From a virus, in IMG/VR virus record IMGVR_UViG_3300032285_003287, positions 17,718-81,717 of that record: a stretch of 64,000 nucleotides of DNA; one strand, given 5' to 3'. The position numbers and the translations under genes are program-made. Shown one piece after another: positions 6,026 to 11,637 of the stretch. The notes under the pieces are model-generated. The model did no database searches. It was not told the origin of the DNA and worked only from the letters and a program-made list of their open reading frames with translations. Each line of letters opens with the position of its first letter. Position 1 is the stretch's first letter.

Positions 6026-6532
6026 TCAATTTTCTGGATCCCAATCAGAGGATCCTTCACGGACAGCCATGCCAGCAGGTTCCGTATCCGTTGCCCAACC
6101 CATAAAGTTTTCGCGTGTGATTGCGTCGAGCGTGTCCTGTGCCGCTTGCAGGGCATCAGTCTTGAACTTTTCCGACTTGCCTTTGTATTGCTTGCTGATC
6201 GGAGAATCTTGCCAGAGGCGAATGTTTTCCCATGTAAGACCACGGATGATGTCGGCTTCTGTCGTGAGAAAGTATGCAAAGCTCTCTCCGATGTAGTGAA
6301 GGAACCCATCACCAAGCGTTTGTCCGTTGCTCACCCATCCTCCCTCGTCGTCAATGTTGCTTGTGACATTTGCGCCAGCGATGCCGAGATTAAAGTAGCG
6401 GTTGAAAGATCGTTCAATCTGTGCGCGAGTGCCAGAGAGTCCGAAGGCAAGGCCGTTGCCGTATGAGCTAATGACTTCAGAGGCGAAGGCGTTGGAGGCG
6501 GTGCTAGTGGTTTGGGTTGTGTTGTTTGTCAT
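6026..6532 (-). CDS. 168-residue hypothetical protein
   Basis: Thr/Ser-rich N-terminus (MTNNTTQTTSTASNAFASEV), then a Gly-rich stretch and a helical, charged C-terminal half (SEKFKTDALQAAQDTLDAIT). No signal peptide or membrane segment. ATG 6530-6532 has a GATAGT box 8 nt upstream, consistent with a short-leader early transcript. I do not recognise the family. Confidence 0.65.
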   Translation of the reverse strand: MTNNTTQTTSTASNAFASEVISSYGNGLAFGLSGTRAQIERSFNRYFNLGIAGANVTSNIDDEGGWVSNGQTLGDGFLHYIGESFAYFLTTEADIIRGLTWENIRLWQDSPISKQYKGKSEKFKTDALQAAQDTLDAITRENFMGWATDTEPAGMAVREGSSDWDPEN

Positions 6533-6610
6533 GGTTCAAAACTATCCGATGCCGTCACGAATTGCGAGAAGTTTTTTTCGTTTGGGCAAAACTTTTTTAT
6601 GAGAAACTTG

Positions 6611-6768
6611 TTGACAGCCTGCAGGCCCAGTATTTATGCGGCTCCGCGGGCTAGTTCGTCTAGAGCCGGTAGGGTAGCCGCAGAGCCAGTATTTATCAGC
6701 CTTCGACATTGTATGACAACTCGCCGGGCGGGGCCCGGTGCTGTAAGTCGTTGATTTGTAGTGACTTA
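6611..6768 (+). repeat. extended hairpin cassette, copy 6 (158 bp)
   Basis: TTGACAGCCTGCAGG, then CAGTATTTATGCGGCTCCGC, GGGCTAGTTCGTCTAGAGCC, a second CAGTATTTAT block, CATTGTATGACAAC, the CCGGGCGGGGCCCGG hairpin (6724-6738) and the palindrome TAAGTCGTTGAT...GACTTA (6744-6768). The final TTA is the stop codon of the minus-strand gene at 6766. Confidence 0.85.
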
Positions 6769-7197
6769 GAACGATTGAGTCTCTCGGAGGTATGTTAGGC
6801 GGTTATTTGTCATTAAGTAGACCTCTTCTAGCCTCTGAAGTGGACGATTTAATCCTAGGTCGTGAATTGATCCGTTTATGATAGCAAAAGCGTGTTTATT
6901 AGTTGCGACATAGTAGCGACCAGTTGGGTTCTCTTTAATGAACCTCTGAATCGTGATACTTTTGTAACGCTTTTTCTTGTATGTTATGCCATATTCCTTT
7001 TTAGCATATTTAAGTAATTTTTTTGGATCAAATCCATGACCATTTTTTCTACCAGCTTCGCGGCCTATCTTGTGGGCATACTCGTAAGGTATGCCAGCAC
7101 TTGTCGCCAAGGCTCGGATTGTGCAGTCTCTTTGCTCGGCAATTCCAGACTTGAACCTTCCAGAGTCGGAGCAGATTGTTCGTGATTTTAAATCCAT
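6766..7197 (-). CDS. papain-like/C39-like cysteine peptidase-fold phage protein
   Basis: 143 residues. EQRDCTIRALATSAGIPY places a Cys (about residue 25) at the head of a helix, ATNKHAFAIINGSIHDLG supplies a His (about 102) and Asp (about 113). This Cys-His-Asp layout matches small phage proteins predicted to adopt a C39/papain-like fold. Actual peptidase activity is unproven. It follows a 31-codon gene. An AGGAGG sequence lies 17 nt before ATG 7195-7197, farther than usual. Its stop lies inside repeat copy 6. Confidence 0.6.
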   Translation of the reverse strand: MDLKSRTICSDSGRFKSGIAEQRDCTIRALATSAGIPYEYAHKIGREAGRKNGHGFDPKKLLKYAKKEYGITYKKKRYKSITIQRFIKENPTGRYYVATNKHAFAIINGSIHDLGLNRPLQRLEEVYLMTNNRLTYLRETQSF

Positions 7198-7240
7198 TTT
7201 TAGAAAGTTGGAGCCCTCCTGAGTGTTTTACGACTTCCTT

Positions 7241-7336
7241 TTAACTCAGACCTCCAGTGTAGTCGAGAGGCCAGCGGGACTTTGCTGGTTTGGCGTTGGT
7301 GCGTTCCCTATTGCGGGCTTCGTACACCTTTATCAC
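7241..7336 (-). CDS. 31-residue microprotein, GTG start
   Basis: Reads MIKVYEARNRERTNAKPAKS and ends RWPLDYTGGLS before TAA. It starts 8 nt downstream of the 88-residue gene, as in an operon. The basic, Trp/Tyr-containing composition looks like a genuine small phage protein. Function unknown. Confidence 0.5.
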   Translation of the reverse strand: MIKVYEARNRERTNAKPAKSRWPLDYTGGLS

Positions 7337-7344
7337 CAAAGATT

Positions 7345-7611
7345 TTAGGCGATCAGTTCAAACCTAACGATGCGATCCAAGCGGAACCTGCGGATGTCAT
7401 CCACGGCAGGGACATAGCAGGTGATTCCCTCGCCAGCGGGATTCTTCGTGCCACGATCCTCCTTGTAGAAGAACTTGGCAAACGGACGAGACACCTGATA
7501 CTCTTTCGGCTCAAAGCGGTTAGACTCTGCCTTGTAGACGATCTTGTAGGTATTGAGAAGGCCCAGCTTGTAGGCGATTTTCGTGAAGAACAGGTTAAGG
7601 TTGGTTTTCAT
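7345..7611 (-). CDS. 88-residue hypothetical protein
   Basis: Basic protein starting MKTNLNLFFTKIAYKLG and ending DDIRRFRLDRIVRFELIA, with no membrane helix. Its leader is long and A/C-rich (ACAACAACAACAAACCC before the ATG) and lacks a Shine-Dalgarno sequence, unlike the near-leaderless neighbours. A TTGACA box lies inside the end of the next gene. Confidence 0.65.
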   Translation of the reverse strand: MKTNLNLFFTKIAYKLGLLNTYKIVYKAESNRFEPKEYQVSRPFAKFFYKEDRGTKNPAGEGITCYVPAVDDIRRFRLDRIVRFELIA

Positions 7612-7680
7612 TGTTTTTGTGTTTTGGGTTTGTTGTTGTTGTTTAGTGTGATTCTATTTTTACAATTTTTGGGCAAGATG

Positions 7681-7890
7681 TCAATAGTCGATTTTGATAT
7701 TTTTTGCCGCCCTGTATGCCGAGATCATTTCACCGATGCGGTTGCGGCTCATCTTTGTCATGCCGCTAGTGATTCCCCAGTAGCGTTTGGTTTCCTTGTG
7801 TGCTTTAATCTCTCCCTGAATGGCAAGGATCAGATAGGTGCGAATGTTGCAGACATTGGTGAAGTTCAGTGTGGTGTTCTTATTTTTCAT
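7681..7890 (-). CDS. 69-residue hypothetical protein
   Basis: Starts MKNKNTTLNFTNVCNIRTYL and ends MISAYRAAKNIKIDY. The promoter at 7897-7925 (TTTACA-17-CATAAT) ends 6 nt before ATG 7888-7890, which rules out the longer upstream frame. A helical, basic C-terminus might bind nucleic acid, but there is no recognised motif. Confidence 0.65.
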   Translation of the reverse strand: MKNKNTTLNFTNVCNIRTYLILAIQGEIKAHKETKRYWGITSGMTKMSRNRIGEMISAYRAAKNIKIDY

Positions 7891-7896
7891 GGTATG

Positions 7897-7925
7897 ATTA
7901 TGAGGGTTAAGGGTTGATTTGTAAA
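7897..7925 (-). promoter_or_regulatory. sigma70-like early promoter
   Basis: TTTACA, 17-nt spacer, CATAAT. The predicted start coincides with ATG 7890. Confidence 0.65.
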
Positions 7926-7934
7926 GCGTCAAAA

Positions 7935-8069
7935 TTACTTTTCGGTAACTTTTTTCTGTGCTTGTTTCCAAGCATTCCAGCGAGCTTTGCGGGAAGCCCA
8001 TTTTTGAGCTTCACGATTGTAACGAGCGATCTCCCACTCTTGGGAGGTTTGAGTATTCTTATTGTTCAT
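7935..8069 (-). CDS. 44-residue basic hypothetical protein
   Basis: Reads MNNKNTQTSQEWEIARYNRE and continues with a Lys/Arg/Trp-rich helix (KWASRKARWNAWKQAQKK). An ATACGC/TGATAC box lies 7-10 nt upstream of ATG 8067-8069. A short amphipathic basic helix of this kind could bind nucleic acid or a host protein (speculation). Confidence 0.6.
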   Translation of the reverse strand: MNNKNTQTSQEWEIARYNREAQKWASRKARWNAWKQAQKKVTEK

Positions 8070-8147
8070 GCTGTAAGCGTATCATGGACGCACAAAAAAA
8101 TCGAGAAAAAAATGCGGCTAGGTGAAACTTTTTTTTAACGAAAAGTG

Positions 8148-8300
8148 TTGACAGCTGCAGGGCTAGTGTTTATGCGGGTCTACGGGCTACTTCGTCTAGA
8201 GGCCACAGGGTAGCTCTAGAGGCCCATACAATGCGGATCCGCAAGGGGCGACCGACTGACCGGGCGGGGCCCGGCTCTGTAAGTCGTTGATTAGTAGGCT
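8148..8300 (+). repeat. extended hairpin cassette, copy 7 (about 153 bp)
   Basis: TTGACAGCTGCAGGGCTAGT, GTTTATGCGGGTCTACGGGC, TACTTCGTCTAGAGGCC, then a diverged middle, the CCGGGCGGGGCCCGG hairpin (8260-8274) and TAAGTCGTTGAT (from 8280). The stop codon of the minus-strand gene at 8291 lies inside it. Confidence 0.85.
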
Positions 8301-8548
8301 TTTATGAAGATTGGAGTGTATTCGCCCATGTACGCGCCCTCGATGTTAAATTCAAAGTATTCCCATGCTTCTTCTTCATTCATTCCTTGGGATATTAGCT
8401 TTTTGATTATTTTATTGACATCATATGCCAGCACACGATTGAGACCACAGCGATAGGCTGTGCCGATAATCGCCTTATCAAACCCATCAACCTTAAGTGC
8501 GTCTGGATCAACAGAGTCCAGCACTTGCTTTAAGATATCAGCTCTCAT
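8291..8548 (-). CDS. small conserved-looking phage protein (85 aa)
   Basis: Starts MRADILKQVLDSVDPDALKV, then GFDKAIIGTAYRCGLNRVLA, and ends EGAYMGEYTPIFIKAY. From memory, the 'DALxxDGFDxAIIG ... YD..KII..L...GM..EEAxEYxEFN..GAYxGExTPIF' pattern recurs in uncharacterised phage proteins; no search was done. A strong Shine-Dalgarno sequence (GGAGGTGACT) precedes ATG 8548, and the gene overlaps the upstream gene by 11 nt, so translation is coupled. Confidence 0.8.
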   Translation of the reverse strand: MRADILKQVLDSVDPDALKVDGFDKAIIGTAYRCGLNRVLAYDVNKIIKKLISQGMNEEEAWEYFEFNIEGAYMGEYTPIFIKAY

Positions 8549-8702
8549 AGTCACCTCCGATATCAAAGCGGTCTTCGTATTGCTGTTCTAGGTAGCGGTC
8601 GGGCTGGATTTCATCCATGTCCCTAGGGGTGTGACCTAGCTCATGCTCGTCGTTGTAGATTTCGGGCTGGTTTTCGTCTTCGGGGTCTGTGATGGTGAGC
8701 AT
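8538..8702 (-). CDS. 54-residue acidic hypothetical protein
   Basis: Reads MLTITDPEDENQPEIYNDEH with many acidic residues and ends FDIGGDYES. The promoter TTGACA-17-TTTAAT (8709-8737) ends 6 nt before ATG 8702, so I reject the longer frame upstream. An acidic DNA-mimic or inhibitor role is possible but purely speculative. Confidence 0.65.
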   Translation of the reverse strand: MLTITDPEDENQPEIYNDEHELGHTPRDMDEIQPDRYLEQQYEDRFDIGGDYES

Positions 8703-8708
8703 AATCTG

Positions 8709-8737
8709 ATTAAAAGATTTTTTGGTTATGGTGTCAA
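8709..8737 (-). promoter_or_regulatory. sigma70-like early promoter
   Basis: TTGACA, 17-nt spacer, TTTAAT. Predicted leaderless start at 8702. Confidence 0.75.
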
Positions 8738-8958
8738 GCACCGATAGTTTCACGAAACACTTGAAAGCCACGAACGATATGCGAGATATCACCAGTAGCG
8801 TTGCAGAGTGCATCTGCGATACTGATCGCGCAGTCGCGCTCAAGCTGAAGCTGAAGCAACTTCTTCATTACCTCCCTCGGAGGCATACCGGCAGTATGCT
8901 CCTCAAGAGCGTTAAGCATCAGATCAAAGTCTGCTTTGGTGAATTGTTTCTTAATCAT
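8734..8958 (-). CDS. 74-residue hypothetical protein
   Basis: Starts MIKKQFTKADFDLMLNALEE and continues with MPPREVMKKLLQLQLERDC. Helical and soluble. A good Shine-Dalgarno sequence (TAGGAGT, 7 nt) precedes the ATG, which overlaps the upstream stop as TAATG, so it is translationally coupled to the membrane gene before it. The next promoter's -35 overlaps its 3' end. Confidence 0.7.
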   Translation of the reverse strand: MIKKQFTKADFDLMLNALEEHTAGMPPREVMKKLLQLQLERDCAISIADALCNATGDISHIVRGFQVFRETIGA

Positions 8959-9224
8959 TATTTTACTCCTAGGGATTTGATGGTTTTGTTGAACTCCTGT
9001 TCCTGCTTGATCCGATATGCCTCTGGATCTTGAAACGGAGTCTGTGCGTAGGAGACATCGTTCCAATGAAAGGAAGGGACGCCCCATGAGTTAGCCTCGT
9101 AGGTTGCGGCACTATGCTTGACAGCAAGGTGCGCCCAGTAGAGGGAGGTTGCGAGTGAGTCGATCACACCAAAGGTGAGGGCGACGATTGCGATGATACC
9201 GATTTGCTTTGTGGTGTTGTTCAT
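8958..9224 (-). CDS. 88-residue membrane or secreted protein
   Basis: MNNTTKQIGIIAIVALTFGV opens with a hydrophobic helix (residues 8-27) that could be a signal anchor, followed by a soluble part ending FNKTIKSLGVK. It starts 31 nt after the 85-residue gene upstream, with no convincing promoter of its own. Function unknown. Confidence 0.65.
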   Translation of the reverse strand: MNNTTKQIGIIAIVALTFGVIDSLATSLYWAHLAVKHSAATYEANSWGVPSFHWNDVSYAQTPFQDPEAYRIKQEQEFNKTIKSLGVK

Positions 9225-9255
9225 ATTCTTATTGAATGCGGTGTTGGTATTTTTA

Positions 9256-9513
9256 TTAGTTGTGGGGCTTGTTGGCTTCCTCACCAAAATAGTTTGCGAT
9301 GCCTTCATCCCAGTTTTCGGCAACGGAATCGCATAGCCTTTCCAAAAGCTCACGGAGCCTTGCGACCTCGTTGGTTTTCTCGGCGAGTTCGCGTTCTAGT
9401 TCTTCGGCATGGTTAGCCATGTATACATAGGCTTCATAATCGGTTCTTAAATTACAAAAGGCTTTGTTTCTTTCGACATCAGTCCTCGGCGTTGGTGTGG
9501 TTTCGGGGTTCAT
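9256..9513 (-). CDS. coiled-coil conserved-looking phage protein (85 aa)
   Basis: Begins MNPETTPTPRTDVERNKAF, then a leucine-zipper-like helix (ELERELAEKTNEVARLRELL). From memory, short phage proteins with 'TPRTDxE ... ELERELxxxxxExxxLRE' are common and uncharacterised; no search was done. TTGACT-17-TTTAAT (9520-9548) ends 6 nt before ATG 9513, predicting a leaderless mRNA. Confidence 0.75.
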   Translation of the reverse strand: MNPETTPTPRTDVERNKAFCNLRTDYEAYVYMANHAEELERELAEKTNEVARLRELLERLCDSVAENWDEGIANYFGEEANKPHN

Positions 9514-9519
9514 AGAGTA

Positions 9520-9548
9520 ATTAAAATTCTTTTTTATTGTTCAGTCAA
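9520..9548 (-). promoter_or_regulatory. sigma70-like early promoter
   Basis: TTGACT, 17-nt spacer, TTTAAT. The -35 overlaps the last codons of the upstream gene. Confidence 0.7.
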
Positions 9549-9675
9549 CCCAAATGTTCGGGTTGCCATGCTCTTGCACGATGGCTTCCAGTTCGTCGAG
9601 CCAAGCCTCGTATTCAGAGGCGTAAGCGGCGAGATCTTCAGCGGCGAATTGTTTAGGGTCGATTAGTAGTTCCAT
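9541..9675 (-). CDS. 44-residue acidic protein
   Basis: MELLIDPKQFAAEDLAAYAS followed by EYEAWLDELEAIVQEHGNPN. Strongly acidic and helical. TTGTAA-16-TATGCT (9682-9709) ends 6 nt before ATG 9675. Function unknown. Confidence 0.65.
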   Translation of the reverse strand: MELLIDPKQFAAEDLAAYASEYEAWLDELEAIVQEHGNPNIWVD

Positions 9676-9681
9676 GATTAG

Positions 9682-9709
9682 AGCATAGCACCGGCATCGT
9701 AGATTACAA
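9682..9709 (-). promoter_or_regulatory. sigma70-like early promoter
   Basis: TTGTAA, 16-nt spacer, TATGCT. Predicted start at ATG 9675. Confidence 0.65.
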
Positions 9710-9750
9710 CACTTTTTTTTGAATTTTTTTCGTGCCATAAAGAAAAAAGC

Positions 9751-9780
9751 TTGACAGCGCAATGGTGTGCATGGTACAAT
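9751..9780 (+). promoter_or_regulatory. plus-strand promoter before hairpin repeat 8
   Basis: TTGACA, 18-nt spacer, TACAAT. The predicted RNA would begin near GTAAGACAACCGCCGCC, the same 5' sequence as downstream of the promoter at 11117. No open frame follows, so a short non-coding RNA is expected. Confidence 0.6.
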
Positions 9781-9798
9781 TGTGTAAGACAACCGCCG

Positions 9799-9843
9799 CC
9801 GGGCTGGGCCGGGCGCTGTAAGCTGTTGATCTTCAGCTACTTA
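9799..9843 (+). repeat. GC-hairpin/palindrome repeat, copy 8
   Basis: CCGGGCTGGGCCGGG, then CGCTG and TAAGCTGTTGATCTTCAGCTACTTA. The palindrome has compensating changes (AGCTG pairs with CAGCT), so pairing is kept although the sequence differs. It ends 2 nt from the stop codon of the minus-strand gene at 9846. Confidence 0.8.
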
Positions 9844-9845
9844 TG

Positions 9846-10010
9846 TTAATGCTTGTAACCCCATGTGACTGAGGCAGTTATCATTGCGGCAGAAACCCAG
9901 TAACTAACATCACCAAACTTGCCAGCAAACGCCCATCTTGTGGCGTTGATAACATAGAGGGACATAATGACATAGTTAAAGAAGCGAGGATCAGTGATGA
10001 ATTTGTACAT
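9846..10010 (-). CDS. 54-residue membrane protein
   Basis: MYKFITDPRFFNYVIMSLYV followed by a second hydrophobic stretch (YWVSAAMITASVTWGY), so two membrane helices are likely. The ATG follows the stop of the 40-residue gene upstream by one base, so translation is coupled. Function unknown. Confidence 0.6.
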   Translation of the reverse strand: MYKFITDPRFFNYVIMSLYVINATRWAFAGKFGDVSYWVSAAMITASVTWGYKH

Positions 10011-10011
10011 A

Positions 10012-10134
10012 TTATTTTTGGTATTTTTCTTTTCGCCTGTAGATTTTTTTACTAGGAACAGCGCGTTGTACAGGTGCATACGGCTGTCTTACCTTGATAT
10101 CTTTCAGTTGTATCGCAAATCGTTCGGTTTTCAT
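10012..10134 (-). CDS. 40-residue basic protein
   Basis: Reads MKTERFAIQLKDIKVRQPYA and ends KKIYRRKEKYQK. It starts one base after the TAG of the upstream gene and ends one base before the next ATG, a tight three-gene operon. It is very basic and could bind nucleic acid (inference). Confidence 0.6.
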   Translation of the reverse strand: MKTERFAIQLKDIKVRQPYAPVQRAVPSKKIYRRKEKYQK

Positions 10135-10135
10135 T

Positions 10136-10366
10136 CTATTCTGCTGGGCAGTTCTCCCAGTACCAGTCGTTGTACATTTCCTTCCATTCTGCCTTGAAGT
10201 AGTCCATCTGTGCGGCGGTGTAGCTGAACAGATAGTTCAGACGAGCGACAATGGGAGCGATGTCGTTCTCTGTGAACGATTGCTCCATCGTCTGCCAGAG
10301 GGAGTTCTCGTTCATGGAACGGAGGATGAGTTCTTGTGTGGTGTTGTTGGTGATGTCAATTTTCAT
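10136..10366 (-). CDS. 76-residue hypothetical protein
   Basis: Starts MKIDITNNTTQELILRSMNE and ends with a Trp/Tyr-rich tail (FKAEWKEMYNDWYWENCPAE). The promoter TCGACA-17-CATACT (10373-10401) ends 6 nt before ATG 10366. It is first gene of the operon with 10012-10134 and 9846-10010. Confidence 0.7.
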   Translation of the reverse strand: MKIDITNNTTQELILRSMNENSLWQTMEQSFTENDIAPIVARLNYLFSYTAAQMDYFKAEWKEMYNDWYWENCPAE

Positions 10367-10372
10367 GTTTAG

Positions 10373-10401
10373 AGTATGAGTGTTGAGGGTTGATTTGTCG
10401 A
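10373..10401 (-). promoter_or_regulatory. sigma70-like early promoter
   Basis: TCGACA, 17-nt spacer, CATACT. Predicted leaderless start at 10366. Confidence 0.65.
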
Positions 10402-10404
10402 GAA

Positions 10405-10692
10405 CTATTTTTTGAGTTGCATCTCTAATTGACGGATTTTTTGCTCAAGCTCTTTCGTGTGTCTACGATAGAAAGCCAGATCCTGTTCATAGGTTCCAAC
10501 CGCAAAAATCAGATTTTCGATTTGCTGATCTTTGGTTCCCGACATGATGATCGGATCGTCGAAGCGTTCCTTGTTCATTCGCTTCTGTTCCCTGTCCATC
10601 AGATCGGACTGGATTCTTTCGTGTCTAGCTTCTGGCGTTTCACCGCCACAGACGACTTTGAAGCTACGGAGTGGGTATTTGTATGATCTCAT
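10405..10692 (-). CDS. 95-residue coiled-coil protein
   Basis: N-terminus MRSYKYPLRSFKVVCGGETP, then a charged middle and a C-terminal coiled coil (HTKELEQKIRQLEMQLKK). AAGGA sits about 9 nt before ATG 10692, 4 nt after the stop of the 44-residue gene upstream, so the two form an operon. Function unknown. Confidence 0.7.
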   Translation of the reverse strand: MRSYKYPLRSFKVVCGGETPEARHERIQSDLMDREQKRMNKERFDDPIIMSGTKDQQIENLIFAVGTYEQDLAFYRRHTKELEQKIRQLEMQLKK

Positions 10693-10696
10693 ATTT

Positions 10697-10831
10697 TTAT
10701 TTCCTTTCGATGTAGTTGTTTAGATTGTTGATGACTGCTTGATTCGCCTTGGTGATCTCTTCCAGCTTTTTAGCAAAGGCAAGGAGGCGAACTTCTAGGG
10801 GATTCTGTTTGGGGGCTTTTCTTCTTTTCAT
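10697..10831 (-). CDS. 44-residue basic protein
   Basis: MKRRKAPKQNPLEVRLLAFA followed by KKLEEITKANQAVINNLNNY, a helical basic peptide. TTGCAA-17-AGAATA (10837-10865) predicts transcription from the ATG itself. It is first gene of a two-gene unit with 10405-10692. Confidence 0.65.
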   Translation of the reverse strand: MKRRKAPKQNPLEVRLLAFAKKLEEITKANQAVINNLNNYIERK

Positions 10832-10836
10832 GATTC

Positions 10837-10865
10837 TATTCTGTCAGGTTTTCCGATTATTGCAA
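10837..10865 (-). promoter_or_regulatory. sigma70-like early promoter
   Basis: TTGCAA, 17-nt spacer, AGAATA on the minus strand, ending 5 nt before ATG 10831. Confidence 0.5.
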
Positions 10866-10883
10866 GATTTATTTTTTCTTTTT

Positions 10884-11039
10884 TTATTCTTCCTCTGGTT
10901 CAAACTCTGCCCATTCTCCGCAATCCTTGCAGAGAGCGATGAAGCCATTCTGTTCTAGAACGGGTGATAGTGGGCTATTCGTTGCGCCACAGCAGTTGCT
11001 GACTAGCTTTACCTCTTTGAGTGTTTCTTTATCTTTCAT
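10884..11039 (-). CDS. 51-residue zinc-ribbon-like protein
   Basis: KLVSNCCGATNSPLSPVLEQ supplies a CC pair, and FIALCKDCGEWAEFEPEEE supplies CxxC, a four-cysteine zinc-ribbon layout with an acidic tail. Such short zinc-ribbon proteins are common in phages. TTGTGT-17-TATGCT (11046-11074) ends 6 nt before ATG 11039 and rules out the longer frame. Confidence 0.75.
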   Translation of the reverse strand: MKDKETLKEVKLVSNCCGATNSPLSPVLEQNGFIALCKDCGEWAEFEPEEE

Positions 11040-11045
11040 GCTATG

Positions 11046-11074
11046 AGCATAGCCTAGAACACTGAAAAACACAA
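11046..11074 (-). promoter_or_regulatory. sigma70-like early promoter
   Basis: TTGTGT, 17-nt spacer, TATGCT. Predicted leaderless start at 11039. Confidence 0.65.
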
Positions 11075-11116
11075 GATCTTTTTTTCGTTTGTGTGAATTT
11101 TTTTTGACGATTGTGC

Positions 11117-11145
11117 TTGACGGCGAGGCGGCTTTCTGTTATACT
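11117..11145 (+). promoter_or_regulatory. plus-strand promoter before hairpin repeat 9
   Basis: TTGACG, 17-nt spacer, TATACT, followed by ACCCTGTAAGACAACCGCCGCC. It points away from the protein genes and into the repeat. Confidence 0.65.
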
Positions 11146-11165
11146 ACCCTGTAAGACAACCGCCG

Positions 11166-11210
11166 CCAGGCGGGGCCCGGCGCTGTAAGTTGTTGATACT
11201 GAGCTACTTA
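11166..11210 (+). repeat. GC-hairpin/palindrome repeat, copy 9
   Basis: AGGCGGGGCCCGG element, then CGCTGTAAGTTGTTGATACT and GAGCTACTTA. The last TTA is the stop codon of the minus-strand 47-residue gene at 11208. Confidence 0.75.
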
Positions 11211-11351
11211 CGCATTCTGCCTTTGCCACACTCTGGCGTATATGTTATATACGCGGGTTTCGTACGCCTTATTGCTACCTAACCTGATACCGCGTCGACG
11301 TAGCGTTTCCGCTACGTGACGCTTCAGCTGTATCTGTTGGACTATTGTCAT
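11208..11351 (-). CDS. 47-residue basic protein
   Basis: Reads MTIVQQIQLKRHVAETLRRR, then GIRLGSNKAYETRVYNIYAR. Basic and helical, of convincing composition. Its stop lies in repeat copy 9. Inside the frame is a strong hairpin (11292-11322), 13 pairs with one bulge, whose minus-strand loop is GAAA (a GNRA tetraloop). It begins 8 nt after the 52-residue gene upstream. Confidence 0.6.
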   Translation of the reverse strand: MTIVQQIQLKRHVAETLRRRGIRLGSNKAYETRVYNIYARVWQRQNA

Positions 11352-11359
11352 ACAAGCTA

Positions 11360-11518
11360 TTAGTGATGGCGATGATTGCTAGTGCCTGCGAAGTGGCCCG
11401 ATGTGCCACGACTGCCACGACCAGAGATGCCGCTGTTGTGCGTCTTGGCCTGTGATGTAGCAGGGATGAGGATAGCGAGGGCGAGTGAGATGATTGCGAT
11501 GTGTGCTGTGCGGTTCAT
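11360..11518 (-). CDS. 52-residue secreted or periplasmic peptide
   Basis: MNRTAHIAIISLALAILIPA is a clear signal peptide with a likely cleavage after TSQA. The mature part is Gly/Ser/His rich (SGISGRGSRGTSGHFAGTSN, ending HRHH). It might be exported to the periplasm; the terminal histidines could bind metal. Function unknown. Confidence 0.6.
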   Translation of the reverse strand: MNRTAHIAIISLALAILIPATSQAKTHNSGISGRGSRGTSGHFAGTSNHRHH

Positions 11519-11543
11519 ATGGTATGTTGTGTTGGTTGTTGTA

Positions 11544-11633
11544 TTAGTGGTTGCAGATTTGGTCAGCGAAGTAGCAGATGCCGATGAAGCAAGCGATGTT
11601 GCCTAGTGCTAGGAGTGAGACAATGATCTTCAT
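11544..11633 (-). CDS. 29-residue membrane peptide
   Basis: MKIIVSLLALGNIACFIGIC followed by YFADQICNH, one hydrophobic segment with two cysteines. It lies between two other tiny membrane or secreted genes in the same direction, 4 nt after the stop of the 37-residue gene. Function unknown. Confidence 0.5.
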   Translation of the reverse strand: MKIIVSLLALGNIACFIGICYFADQICNH

Positions 11634-11637
11634 GTGA

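Noticed and set aside
7282-7917. Plus-strand frame of 211 codons
   Set aside because: It spans several minus-strand genes and their promoters; the minus-strand genes have promoters and plausible proteins.
1108-11210. Repeats as ordinary Rho-independent terminators
   Set aside because: Hairpins are strong, but none has a T-run on either strand next to the stem, unlike the real terminators at 35077 and 39172.
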